DNA of 64,000 nucleotides from Rheum nobile (GCA_027886185.1 WOAB01000723.1:496001-560000); one strand, 5' to 3'; counted from the stretch's first letter, positions 10,751-23,469 are shown. Numbers and translations: made by a program. Notes: a model not told the origin generated them from the letters alone.

Positions 10751-12306
10751 CAAGGTGCCCTGAGTGTGTCATATATCGAGCCATCTTCATCTTGTTTTAG
10801 CCTTGCGTGGTGCGTCACATCCACTCCAGTCTAGATCACCTATCCCTTACCAAAATACTCCAGAAAACCCACCCCAAAAGATCACTCCATCTTCATCATC
10901 AAGACATCACTACTTTCGCAAAAAACCAACTCAAAGAAGGATTAATCGAGCCCTAATCTTGGAGATGCAAAGCTTGGACTAACTTGCCTTGAACTGAGCA
11001 ACAAGAGGCGCGATCCTTATCAAGAATTTATATAATATTTATTTTGCGATGTTAAGAACAACGCACTTCTTATTAAATCGCAATGTTGCAATTACCTCAT
11101 CCGATACAGTTCACATAACGCATCAAATTATAGAAACACGATGTTTAGTTCTCTTTAAAAGTAATTGCCACAATAAGTAGGGTACGTCAAAGCTAATCTG
11201 CAAACCATATAGGACGCCAATTACAAGTTTGAAATGTTTTGAATCACTATATAAGCGTCATGACATCGTTAAAATACGACTCTCTTATTTCTCTTTCAAA
11301 GCTTTTATAAAAGGATATGTGTAATAGTAGCGCTATTATGCCAAAAGCAAGAAACAAGCGTATGTATCACGACTTTCAGATGCGGAGATATAAATACCGT
11401 GTTTTTTATTAAAATGCGGTGTTTGCGGGAACTCTTCGACTCACATATTACTAGTGCATTGGCAAACCAAGCGGTGTGTTTTAAATATCTTTAAAACTAA
11501 TTGACACAATAAGAAGGGTACTCCATGAATATTTTGCAAATAATATGGAACTTATAATTGACATCGCGTTCATTAACATATCCGTATTTTAACGCCTTAT
11601 GTTACGTTAAAATCGGGTTAAAATATAAAATAGATAGATAATTGTTTGTCTCTAACATGTAGAGATGTGTCGCAATACATGCTTCACTTGCGTTTTGCGC
11701 AGTTAGGTTTCCGTCAGATGAGGCATGCTTACGGCGCTCTATAGGTGCTTCGTCGCGCACCTTAGATATGCTGGAAATTGTAACAAGAAAAAAGTACTAA
11801 TATCAAAAACTATTTTGTTGATCACTATTTTCTTTTCCGCTTTCTTTTAATGTCTTGTCAAAGCACATGTAAAATTTGAAATTGCATCAAAACATTCATT
11901 GTGACGACCATTGAACAACTACGAGCAAAATAATAAGAGGGAGCAAAGAGAATGATTATATTCCAATATCTTCGGAAAATCTTCTTACAAGACCATGTAA
12001 AACCACTTCACAAGACTCTAATATAGGCAACTAAGAATAACATAATGTAACAATCTGACAATCGAATACATAAAAAAAATTGATTGATTGCATAGCTAGC
12101 TCACATAACATATGAAATAAAGAGTATAGTCAATTATGTCATTACCCCTACAAAATCCATACCGATAAATATCATAGCCTTGCGTGAAAATATACACTAC
12201 TCAGAATACAATTACCCATAATATTTTAGACACATGCTCCCCCAAAAAAAAACATGTCGCGTAATTCACGTTCTCCGTCTGAAACACAGGGTGCCCGTCT
12301 TAGTTA
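10751..12306. repeat. unassigned region containing a degenerate ~345 bp direct repeat
   Basis: Two blocks repeat in order: CTTTAAAAGTAATTGCCACAATAAGTAGGGTAC (about 11151) with CTTTAAAACTAATTGACACAATAAGAAGGGTAC (about 11490). Similarly TTATTAAATCGCAATGTTGC (about 11070) pairs with TTATTAAAATGCGGTGTTTGC (about 11407). Several short GCGTCATGACATCG-like words suggest the interior or subterminal part of an old DNA transposon, possibly CACTA, but no termini are visible. Nothing else is recognised here. Confidence 0.35.
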
Positions 12307-12470
12307 GGGTTTGTTCGGTTATCACCTATTATTTAGTATAATATGTTTATTTAAAAAATATAAAAATCTAGAAAAAGATGATTTTTTTATGGATAGAAAA
12401 AGATGATTGAAGTTACATGTAAGAACAAATTTAAAAAAAATAGCTTATTGGAACTAATTCACCAAACACC
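12307..12470. mobile_element. candidate MITE left of the foldback element
   Basis: It is a 164 bp AT-rich segment. It starts GGGTTTGTTCGGTTATCACC and ends with the reverse complement of GGTGTTTGGTGAATTAG, an imperfect inverted terminal pair. The termini resemble those of the MITE at 4842-5083. No clear target duplication is visible. Confidence 0.4.
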
Positions 12471-12486
12471 ATTTACTAATTATAAT

Positions 12487-15400
12487 CGAAGGCTCTTTGT
12501 ACACTACAAAAATTGTCTTCGTACACTACACTTTGAAACACAAATTTTTTTCTTAAGCTATATACCCGCGTTTGAGTCTAAATTGTACCCAGAAATTGAG
12601 TTTTTGTACTAGAACGAAACGCAGGTATTTTAATTAAGCAACATACCTGTGTTTCAGTCTTGCGTTTCACTAATTTTTTTCTTTCAAAATTGCACTTTTT
12701 TTCCCATAATCATATAGATAATTTCAATACAAGTCCGTACATATAAAATTCGTCCAAAACGGACATCGTTTGCCCCTCCAAAAGCCCAAAAACAAAGTCT
12801 TTCTACCTTTTTTTTTTTACAATTTGGGGCCCAGCATATAGCGCATTGTAGTGAAATTTTTTGGTATTTTCGGTATTTTTCTACTATAATTTTGTGTAAG
12901 ATTTTAATACGAGTATATAACTATACGTTAGAACCATAATATATAATTATAGTATATAATATAGTATATAGCAATAGTATATAACTATACAATATAACAA
13001 TACTATATAACTATACGATATAACAATAGCATATAGCTATAGTATATAACAATACGATATAACAATAGTATATAACTATAGTATATAAATATACGATATA
13101 ACCATAGTATATAACTATTCGTTAGAACCATAATATATATATATATAATATATAACCATAGTATATAACTATATGATATAACAATAGTATATAACTATAT
13201 GATATAAAATTTGTATATAACCATAGTACGTTAGAACCATAATATATAGTTATAGTATATAACTATACGATATAACCATGGTATATAACTATAGTATATA
13301 AATGAACGATATAGCAATAGTATATATATAACTATACGATATAACAATAGTATATAACTATACGATATAACCATAGTATATAGTTATATATTATGATTAT
13401 ATCTTATAGTTATATCAAATTTGGTTATATCTTATGGTTATATCCTATAGTTATATACTATGGTTATATCTTATAGTTATATCCAATTTGGTTATATCGT
13501 ATCGTTATATCCTATAATTATATACTATGGTTATATCTTATAGTTATATCCAATTTGATTATATCATATCGTTATATCATATAATTATATATTATGATTA
13601 TATCTTATAGTTATATCCAATTTGGTTATATCCTATAGTTATATCCTATGGTTGTATCCTTTAGTTATATACTATGGTTATATCCTATAGTTATATACTA
13701 TGGTTATATATTATAGTTATATCCTTTAGTTATATACTATGGTTATATCCTATAGTTATATACTATGGTTATATCTTATAGTTATATACAATTTGGTTAT
13801 ATCATATCGTTATATCCTATAATTATATACTATGGTTATATCTTATAGTTATATCCAATTTGATTATATCATATCGTTATATCATATAATTATATATTAT
13901 GATTATATCTTATAGTTATATCCAATTTGGTTATATCTTATGGTTATATCCTATAGTTATATCCTATGGTTATATCCTTTAGTTATATACTATGGTTATA
14001 TCCTATAGTTATATACTATGGTTATATCTTATAGTTATATACAATTTGGTTATATCATATCGTTATATCCTATAATTATATACTATGGTTATATCTTATA
14101 GTTATATCCAATTTGATTATATCATATCGTTATATCATATAATTATATATTATGATTATATCTTATAGTTATATCCAATTTGGTTATATCTTATGGTTAT
14201 ATCCTATAGTTATATCCTATGGTTATATCCTTTAGTTATATACTATGGTTATATCCTATAGTTATATACTATGGTTATATCTTATAGTTATATCCAATTT
14301 GGTTATATCTTACGGTTATATCCTATAGTTATATACTATGGTTATATCTTATAGTTATATCCAATTAGGTTATATCATATCGTTATATCCTATAATTATA
14401 TACTATGGTTATATCTTATAGTTATATCCAATTTGGTTATATCTTATGGTTATATCCTATAGTTATATACTATGGTTATATATTATAGTTATATCCTTTA
14501 GTTATATACTATGGTTATATCCTATAGTTATATACTATGGTTATATTTTATAGTTATATCCAATTTGGTTATATCTTATGGTTATATTCTATAGTTATAT
14601 CCTATGGTTATATCATTTAGTTATATACTATGGTTATATCTTATAGTTATATATTATGGTTATATCGTATAGTTATATCCAGTTTGGTTATATCTTATGG
14701 GTATATCCTATAATTATATACTATGGTTATATCGTATAGTTATATCGAATTTGGTTATATCATATCGTTATATCCTATAGTTATATACTTTGGTTATATC
14801 CTATAGTTATATACTATGATTATATATTATAGTTATATCCTTTAGTTATATACTATGATTATATCCTATAGTTATATCTTATAGTTATATCCAATTTGGT
14901 TATATCTTATGGTTATATCCTATAGTTATATACTATGGTTATAACTTATATTTATATCCAATTCCGTTATATCTTATGGTTATATCCTATAGTTATATAC
15001 TATGGTTATATCTTATAGTTGTATCCAATTTGATTATATCATATCGTTATATCATATAATTATATATTATGATTATATCTTATAGTTATATCCAATTTGG
15101 TTATATCCTATAGTTATATACTATGGTTATATCTTATAGTTATATCCAATTTGGTTATATCTTATGGTTATATCCTATAATTATATACTATGGTTATATC
15201 GTATAGTTATATACTATTGTTATATCGTATTGTTATATACTATAGCTATATACTATTGTTATATCGTATAGTTATATACTATTGTTATATCGTATTGTTA
15301 TATACTATAGATATATACTATTGTTATATCGTATAGTTATATACTATGGTTATATCGTATAGTTATATACTATAGCTATATACTATTGTTATATCTTATA

Positions 15401-16082
15401 ATTATATACTATGGTTATATCGTATAGTTATATACTATTGTTATATCGTATAGTTATATACTATTGTTATATCGTTCATTTATATACTATAGTTATATAC
15501 CATGGTTATATACTATTGTTATATCGTATAGTTATATATTATGGTTATATACTATAATTATATATTATGGTTCTAACGAATAGTTATATACTATGGTTAT
15601 ATCGTATAGTTTCATACTATAGTTATATACTATTGCTATATACTATATTATATACTATAATTATATATTATGGTTCTAACGTATAGTTATAATCGTATTA
15701 AAATCTTATACAAAATTATAGTAGAAAAATGCCGAAAATACCAAAAAAATTCACTACAATGTGCTATATGCTGGGCACCAAATTGTAAAAAAAAAAAGAT
15801 AGAAAGACTTCGTTTTTTGGGCTTTTGGAGGGGCAAACGATGTCCGTTTTGGACGAATTTTATATGTACGGACTCGCATTGAAATTCTCGATATGATTAT
15901 GGAAAAAAGTGCAATTTTGAAATTTTTTTTTAGTGAAATGCAGGTATTTTAAGCTTCTAGTACAAAAACTCAATTTCTGGGTACAATTTAGACTCAAACG
16001 CGGGTATATAACTTAAGCAAAAATTTTGAATTTCAAAGTGTAGTGTACGAAGACAATTTTTATAGCGTACAAAGAAAGTGCC
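12487..16082. mobile_element. 3.6 kb foldback element with ~0.9 kb inverted arms
   Basis: The left arm (12487 to about 13385) and right arm (about 15184-16082) are inverted copies. For example ATTGTCTTCGTACACTACAC at the left is matched by GTGTAGTGTACGAAGACAAT at the right. The same holds for the block with AAAACGGACATCGTTTGCCC and for the AT-rich stretches near the centre. Both sides are flanked by ATTATAAT (12479-12486 and 16083-16090), consistent with an 8 bp target duplication. The flanks are AT-rich, so that match is weaker than it looks. No transposase is encoded. The centre is a tandem AT array. The right end lies about 510 bp upstream of the carrier gene start. Confidence 0.8.
13386..15183. 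repeat. AT-rich satellite-like array of ~12 bp units, apparent ~253 bp higher-order period
   Basis: It is built from variants of TATAGTTATATC, TATGGTTATATC and TATAGTTATATAC, interrupted by CCAATTTGGTTATATC. Longer blocks recur: the block starting ACAATTTGGTTATATCATAT near 13788 recurs near 14041, a spacing of about 253 bp. The array has one direction here, while the left arm (about 12900-13385) has the opposite direction. The array therefore forms the loop of the foldback element. It is not coding. Confidence 0.85.
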
Positions 16083-16094
16083 ATTATAATATAT

Positions 16095-16348
16095 GAGTTT
16101 GGATCATATGCGGAGCACTCTTCCCGTGCGGACGTGCAGAGCATGTACTTTAGGGCCTTATTTGTGCACTTTAATGTCTTATTTGTGCACTTTTTCAAAA
16201 AAAAAAATCTTTTACAAATTGTTTTCCAAGCATTTTTTAAAATTTTTGCAAAAGTGCACAAATAAGGTTCTAAAGTGCACAAATAAAGCCCTATAGTGCA
16301 TGTCCGCACGTCCGCACGGGAAGAGTGTTCCGCACCGGAACCGCACTC
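16095..16348. mobile_element. 254 bp MITE upstream of the carrier gene, 10 bp target duplication
   Basis: The two halves are inverted repeats over about 90 bp: CACTCTTCCCGTGCGGACGT at the left pairs with ACGTCCGCACGGGAAGAGTG at the right, and TTATTTGTGCAC pairs with GTGCACAAATAA on both sides. The ends are GAGT...ACTC. The exact 10 bp duplication TATAATATAT flanks it (16085-16094, 16349-16358). Duplication length fits a Mutator-like MITE. It ends about 240 bp before the start codon of the carrier gene. Confidence 0.88.
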
Positions 16349-16591
16349 TATAATATATAATATGTTAATTATGTTTAACGCCGAACGAGGCCTTAATAAA
16401 AATGTCATATGGTAGCTCGTTACTGGTTTCCCTCTCTTTTCCATTCCACCTTCCCTTCCTCTGCTACTCACCAACTGCCTGATATTCCCTGCAACCTTGT
16501 CATCTCCGATTGAATTCCTCGATCTCCGGTCATAATATGCAATTCTAATCAGAAGTTTTCTCCTTGTGATTCGGGATCTCAGTTCATATCC
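16349..16591 (+). promoter_or_regulatory. promoter and 5' leader region of the carrier gene
   Basis: An AT-rich TATAATATATAATATG at 16349-16364 could act as a TATA element. It is also the right copy of the MITE target duplication. A pyrimidine-rich stretch (about 16428-16465), typical of plant 5' leaders, precedes the ATG at 16592. The transcription start is not visible from sequence alone. Confidence 0.4.
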
Positions 16592-19500
16592 ATGGAACCA
16601 AACAAACCTTCTTTGATTTGCCGCGCCATTCCCGGCATACAAGCTTTAGCTACTAGCGATTCTACTGATCTGTCGCTTTTCCGCTCGCAACAAGAAGCGC
16701 AATTTAGGGCCAGATGGATCGAAGGCGGACTCGTTGTTGGTGGCGGAGGAAGAGTGGGCGGGCGATTCGCTTGCGTTTCCATGTCGGATAAGAAGGAGGA
16801 GAGAGAAATCGCCCCCAGCCCCGCGCAGCTGGCTAAACATCCGCTTGCTATTGCCGCTCTTCTACCGAAGGAAGCAGCGCTATTTGCAGCCGGCGCAGTT
16901 GCCGGTGCTGCCGCAAAAACCGTCACTGCTCCGCTTGACCGTATAAAGCTTCTTATGCAGGTAAACCTAGTTTTGTGTCATGTCCGTGACTTGATAATTT
17001 GTGAAATTAAGATACTGTGCGTTTGCAATGAAGATTGAAAGAAGGTTTATTTCATATAGTTTTTAGCTATATGAAGTTATTATGACGTTTATAGCTTGAT
17101 TCACCGTTAGGATCTATCAATAGAGAAGCACTTAGGGCAATGTAGCTGGTTGTGAGGTGGGGGTCAGCTCCATCATAAGCTTTGATGAACGAAAATACTA
17201 CTAATTTGACGATTAGCAATTTAGCATGGATCAATGCCATCATGCTCTCGGGGTAGTGCAATTTTTTGGATCGAGGTTATTTCCTCTTAGATTCTGAGGT
17301 TGATATTCTTCTATTAGTACCTCAATGTGCTTGCATATATCAGTTTTGCTAATTTTATTTTTGAGTTCTTGACTAATTTCAAGGGGGATTTGTGAAGATC
17401 ATTGACCTCTTTACCGCTTCTACTTATACTCAATCTGAGCTCTTGTGCTTATAGAAGTTATCCTGACCTTCTTCGAAAACTATCAAGTTAAATCTTATGC
17501 CGACTCTTGTAGCATAACCCTCACTTGCTGGAGAATATTAGGATTTGAACTTTGAATAGATGTTTGCTACGTCTGTAAATTAACAGGTCATACTGTTAGC
17601 TGCTCTGTTAGGCTAAGTCATTGTTCAGAAATGCAAGTTAAGGCTATATGTATAATTTTATAAAAGATAAGAGGAAATTATATGTACATAGTAAGATTAG
17701 AGCTTCACCTTTTTTTGGGATACCGCTGGGGTCGTGTGGGCACCCTTGATTAAGCATAAGTATTAGCTGACTGGAAGTTATATTTGGGAATGCACTCAGA
17801 TGGAGCGAAATAGTGTACTGGAAATTACATGGACAACTTCCTGGTCTTCCCTGTTGCCTCACCTTCTTCTTATCACATGGCGTTTTTTTCGTAAAATACA
17901 GTTGACTAGAAGCTTGTAAAAGCCATAAATTGTCTGATTAGTTTACTTCTGCAGACACACGGGGTGCGAGCTGGTCAAGAAAGTGCTAAGAAGGCAATTG
18001 GTTTCATTGAGGTTTGTATCTTTTTTTTCATTTGATTTTTTTATTTCTATTAATGTTCAAGTGTCTTTCTTTGAAGTAATCTAATCTAGGATTCCTCAGA
18101 AAAAACACAAAAGTTAAGGTCTTATACATGGGCCACACTGAAAATGTTTCCTAGACACTGACATAGTAAATGAAATTCTAATGGACACAAAAATAAAAAA
18201 TGTTTGTAATGTGGTGACAATGGTCTAAATGCTATCGTCTGAGTTGTTTATGCAGGCAATAACAATGATAGGAAGGGATGAGGGCCTGAAAGGATACTGG
18301 AAAGGCAACCTTCCTCAAGTATAAAACTTTGTCTTCATACTCTTCTGTCCGTTTGTATAGCTTTCATCCTGTATTTAGTTTCTCTATTTACGTAAATGGA
18401 TGATATGGGACAAACTTTGCAGGTGATACGAATCATACCTTATAGTGCAGTACAGCTTTACTCCTATGAGATATACAAAGTAATACACTTGAACTTACTT
18501 ACCTTGTTTATGCAGTCCATAATTTTTAGCGGCATCTGATCCTCTGCTAATAATCGAACTACAGAAACTTTTTCGGGGAAAGGACGGTGAACTTTCTGTT
18601 ATTGGAAGATTAGCAGCTGGTGCTTGCGCTGGCATGACTTCAACTTTTGTGAGTAATGTCATTTCCTGTATGTTCTCGACACTCCTAGTATTTGACCGGA
18701 GTCCTTTTTTCTAGTAAGGGAATGTATGATTATGTTGTGATGAGGATTGTTAGACTAAGGTCTCATCTCAAAAAAATTTAAACAGAAGAAACTTCTGAAA
18801 TTCTTTTTACCAGAATATATAACCCCTCCTAGTCGTCCTATAAGAAAATTCAGGTTTGGATATGAGTGTTGTTTAGATTTAGCTCTTCTTGCTTATCAAT
18901 AGAAATTAAGTACTCAGAGGAAGACTAGTTACTACTTACTACTGAGCTTAGAGGAATGTGCTAAAAAATTGGAGTGAATGAATGCCTGATTGTATAACCT
19001 TTTTTTTTCCAGGTGACATATCCTTTAGATGTCTTGAGGTTAAGATTGGCAGTAGAGCCAGGGGCCATAAGTATGAGTCAGGTAAGCCAACCCAGACTCA
19101 GTAGTCACTGCTAACAATGAGGAAGATTGTAACATGAATTAAATAGATCAATTAACTTGCAGGTGGCCCTTTGCATGATTAGAGAAGAAGGAATTGCATC
19201 CTTATATAATGGTCTTGGACCAGCATTGATTGGCATAGCTCCCTATATAGCTGTGAACTTCTGCGTCTTTGACTTGTGAGACTGGTACCCTCAGTATCTC
19301 CTTAATGGGAGTGTGAAATGGGGAATATGCGGTCTTTGATTTTTTTAAGATATACATACATATATACATATTTTGAGTTTTGTATCTCTTTTTTTGTGCT
19401 AGGGTTAAGAAGTCTTTGCCAGAGAAGTACCAAAAGAGGCCTGAAACATCTTTGGTGACAGCTTTGATATCTGCTACTATTGCTACACTTACCTGTTATC

Positions 19501-20813
19501 CTCTGGATACTGTAAGAAGACAAATGCAAATAAGGGGTACTCCTTACAAGACTGTTCTTGATGCCCTTCCTGGTAATACTTCGACTTCATGTTTGTCTTT
19601 TTCAAATTTTAATGTCCATATATCACATTTGTAATTTTTCAATGTCTGTGACTTATGAGTTCATATTTGAGTGCCAATACATTACTGCATAGCTGGGATA
19701 GCATGTGTATCCTTGAGGGTATAGCATTGCAAAACGAGCATAAAAAGCTTATGGTAATACCTTGCTGCTATATGCAACTTTCAGAGAAGTGTGAAATCAT
19801 ACTAGTATGGTGTTATTGTCTTGTGCTATGATTTCTGTCTTGGTCTGATATGTTATATTATATTACATATATTTCAACTTGCATACAGCATCCTTTCAGT
19901 CATTTTCATTGGACCCACTATGCTCTTTGCACATCGTGCAAGATACTTCAAATAATCATGTATTTGAGTTACCTGTAATATTAAGGGTTTTGATGTCTGA
20001 TCGGTTACTTCTGAAAGGACATCCACCATTGTGGATCCTTTTTCTGTTGATTCTTCACTTGATATCTGATCAAAATGAAGTTCTGATGTTAACATTGTAA
20101 ACTACTACCATTCTGATTAGCTCGGTTTCTCATTTGTTTACTGTTGCAAAACTTAGATGGTTAATTGAACGAATGTCGCAGGTATTGTGAATCGTGATGG
20201 CTGGCTTGGATTGTACAGAGGGCTTGTACCAAATACATTGAAGAACCTACCGAATAGCAGGTGATTTTAGATTAAGTTTGTATTTACCATCATTAAAGCT
20301 TGAAACACTGAGAAATATTTCACAATTGTCTCCGTTGAGGAGTGAGGACCTAAGATGTTTATTTTGATCACTCCTTTTTCTGTATTTTTTCTGGCATCTG
20401 AAGCAGTGTAAATGGACCTAAGATGTGATCACTTTGTTCTGCTTACTTTTTTTAATCACTTTTAAGCTACACTGAATGGAGGCGGTTTTTGTGCTTAAAA
20501 CTCTGTCACTAATAATTTGACATGAGTGTTTCAGAGAAGACATCCCAGTAGATATATTTTTGAATATCAATCTCAACTATCCATTCATTAGAAGCTCAAC
20601 CTGTAGACCAAGTGCTCTTGACTCATAAATCACATTTATTTCAGTTACATTTTAGCTGCCTGTGCTACAATTACCTGATGCAGCTCTTCCTTTTGTAGCA
20701 TTCGGCTAACGACTTTTGACACAGTCAAAAGTTTGATTGCAGCTGGCGAGAAGGAGCTCCAGAAGATGAAAGACCAAAATGAGAAGCAGCAAAAGCTAAG
20801 CACTAGTGATTGA
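16592..20813 (+). CDS. plastid mitochondrial-carrier-family transporter, PAPST/ADP,ATP carrier-like
   Basis: Ten exons: 16592-16960, 17955-18011, 18256-18318, 18423-18479, 18565-18648, 19013-19081, 19163-19275, 19403-19572, 20182-20260 and 20699-20813. All introns are GT-AG. They give one 391 aa frame ending at TGA 20811-20813. The protein has three carrier repeats with the signature PLDRIK (residues 114-119), PLDVLR (214-219) and PLDTVR (304-309), the last followed by RQMQ. The N-terminal ~90 residues are Ser/Arg-rich and then Gly-rich, fitting an organelle targeting peptide. From memory it is closest to Arabidopsis PAPST2 (At3g51870) and PAPST1/TAAC (At5g01500). Those exchange PAPS, PAP, ATP and ADP across plastid membranes, and PAPST2 is reported as dual-targeted to mitochondria. 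Substrate and location here are inferred from the family. The start fits the MEE/MEP-type N-terminus of that group. The splice sites and frame look intact. Confidence 0.93.
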
Positions 20814-21916
20814 ACAATAACCAAAAGCTCAGGTTTCATGCTTGTAATTTTCCTGTTGAAATCAAAACTTTGTGGGAAAGAAGTAGACATAGTTTAGGTA
20901 GAACTCCTAAGCATGTCGCTATTGCATTTTCCACCCCCGAAAAAAAACGTGAGTTGAATAAACATTTCTGTTGGTGCAATGATGATTGTTAGCGCCCAAA
21001 ATTTATAGTGAAATGGGGAATATGCGGTCTTCGTTTTTACTTCATGCAGAAGCCTTCATAATTTAATGGTGTCCTTCACGGACTTTATCTATATAAATAT
21101 AAAAAATGTTCCATATAAACTTGAAGTAACGGATAACAAAACCAAGCAATAACTTTCAGTACGGGTGAATACATTCTTATTAGCTAGATTTATGTAAACA
21201 AAATTGACTTCATGTGAATATAGTTTCATATACTCCACTTTGGACTTTTGTGTAAAATCTTATGTGACAAATCTAACTTTATATCACAATCTTATTGCAC
21301 TATGGCGTTTTCATATGACTAAATTTTTCATGCGCTCTTTCTGGTATTGGAACTACTGATCCAAAAAGCACCATGTTTATTCGAATAATCTAGCCTTTTC
21401 ATACTATTTCATTGCAACATATGCAATCATTATAATGTCGGTATACGTTTATTATTGTTTGAGGGTCATCATCCCCACTCAACAGTTCTAGTGTTATTGT
21501 AACGACATAGATTGAGTCTATAAAGGACTTCCTTATTAGTACAATCCAGAAATAGCTCTCGTATATGTGACTATGTCACACTGTCTTGGCACCAGTGAAT
21601 AAATATGATAACATGTTAGCTATACGATCCATTGAACTTCCAGTCCATTCCTTTGAACTTCTGGTTAATTTATCCTTGGATCTAAAATGTTAAAATTATA
21701 TCCATGCAGTTTCTTACATACTAGTCTTATTTCCTCCTCCCTCTAAAGTTGGAATTTTCATCTCATCAAAGTGATAATTTTAAAACCTAGTAATATATTG
21801 ATCACTCACTCATAAGCTCGAGGTATTAAGTAAACGACATGGAATCAAACCCCTCATATAATTCAAACTTTTTTGTGACATTACTTCAATATATCGATGG
21901 AAGTAAGATGACTCAT
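20814..21916 (+). other. 3' UTR and intergenic DNA downstream of the carrier gene
   Basis: An AATAAA at 20957-20962 is a plausible polyadenylation signal about 145 bp after the stop. The remainder is AT-rich with no recognisable gene. A 24 bp word at 21008-21031 repeats exactly in intron 7 of the carrier gene. The region ends at the CTCAT target duplication (21912-21916) of the retroelement to the right. Confidence 0.6.
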
Positions 21917-23328
21917 TGATGAGTGCTATTTTGTAGCACATAACTAAGGGTTATTACCAGGTTTGAGGCGCCATTTGGTTGGATTTTATGCACAATTGGA
22001 GATTATGGAGTTAGAGCTGAGAAGTGTGGTTTTGGTGGTCTGGAGGAGCTAATTGGATACATCCAGAGGAAGAGGAGTTGACCACCTGAGGAGACGAAGA
22101 AAAATACATGAAGGAACCACAATAAAGAGCAGAAGAAAAGGAGAAGGCGGGCAAAAATCACCGCCCCGCGCTAGAGCCACCGCGACCCGGTGGTGGGTCT
22201 CAGATAAGGATGCCGCCCCGCGGCCATCTGATGGGCGAAGCAAATAAATTGAACAAGGCCCGCGCGCTAATGCGCTGCTGGGCCGCTGATGCGCTGGTGG
22301 GCCGTGCTGATGCTGCATTGAAGACGGGCCGAGCTGCTAGAGTGGGCCGCTGATTCATGAACGAGATGGAGCAGCTGCTCCATTATACGGGATTAATTTG
22401 TTCCCAAATTTGGATTGTTTATTTTGTTATTATTTTATTATTATTTCCTTTTATTAATTTTATCAGTTTTAGAATTAGGTTAAATACTTTTGTTAACCTA
22501 GATACAATACACAATTTAGTTTTACAAGTTCGTTCTTTTCGTTTGGCCTCCAGGGTTTTCAACCCATGGAGAGCTAAACACCTTTGTTTTGCTAGACGTT
22601 TGAAGCAATACAGTTGATTCGGTTGTGAGATTTCTATTCCTTGTTCTTATTCTTATGTGTGTTGGTTTGATTCTCTTGGTTATATTGATTATTGATTTAT
22701 CATTGTTCTTCATAATCTGGCCAGCTAGGTTGAGTAATATCTATCAATTGCTAGGATTGCATATAGGGGTTCCGAGTGCATATCTAGTAGCAAACACAAT
22801 TGTGCGTATAGGGGTTCCGAGCGTACAATTGTGAGTGAGAATCAGTTGCATGCGAGTATTAATACGTCTTTCTATTTGCATGTATCCTATATCCTTATGT
22901 GCATTGTTATTGCTTTGTTGGTGGTAAAGTGCGCCGACAACTGTGAGAATCGGAGGTATTTTACCATTGGCATAGTAATAAGTCTATTGACAACTGTGAG
23001 AATCAATAGTACTTAAGATCAGGGTGGGAACAACCATAAGAATAATAAAAGAACTTGGATTGAATAGATTTCAATGATCAACTTATATCTCTGTATTATG
23101 GATCTCGTTCTAGTGGAACTACTTTCCCCATTCATATTCTCAAGTCAACTAAACCTGTTTACTTTACTGTGTTTGATAATCAAAACCCCCCTTTCTTGTT
23201 ACTTTGCATGCTGATTAACATTTAGAAAGATCACTTCTTCCCTGTGGATTCGACTCTTACTTGCCCAGACTACTTGTTTAGGTTTGTTAGGATTATTTTG
23301 TTTAAGGTGTCACGACAACGCCTTATCA
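21917..23328 (+). repeat. LTR 1 of the Athila-like element
   Basis: 1412 bp, TGATGAGTGCT...CGCCTTATCA. Near 22160-22225 it carries a GC-rich block with CCGCCCCGCG, CCACCGCGACCCGGTGG and GCCCCGCGGCC words that can form short hairpins. Short ORFs in the LTR recur in all three copies only because the copies are recent. Confidence 0.95.
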
Positions 23329-23331
23329 AAT

Positions 23332-23348
23332 TGGCGCCGTTGCCGGGG
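23332..23348 (+). other. primer-binding site, tRNA-Asp type
   Basis: TGGCGCCGTTGCCGGGG lies 3 bp after LTR 1. It is complementary to the 3' end of plant tRNA-Asp as I remember it, and is the site used by Athila elements. The second internal region has GCCGCGG in place of GCCGGGG at 27804-27820. Confidence 0.85.
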
Positions 23349-23469
23349 AGGCAAGATTTGATCTTTCTTTGTGTTTGTTCGTGTGCGTGTTACTTTGGTG
23401 TGGACCTATCTTACGGTCCACACCTGTGCTACTGACTTTTGTTTTTCCTTTTTGATTTTTGTCACAGAT

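Noticed and set aside
12900..15700. CRISPR-like spacing of repeats in the AT array
   Set aside because: Units are 12 bp AT variants without unique spacers, within a plant foldback element.
16013..16642. 209-codon minus-strand frame across the promoter and exon 1 of the carrier
   Set aside because: It runs through the foldback end, the MITE and the antisense of exon 1; the composition follows these repeats and no domain is visible.
22357..22617. 86-codon frame starting MNEMEQLLHYT, present in all three Athila-like LTRs
   Set aside because: It recurs only because the LTRs are recent copies; it has no domain and lies in LTR sequence.
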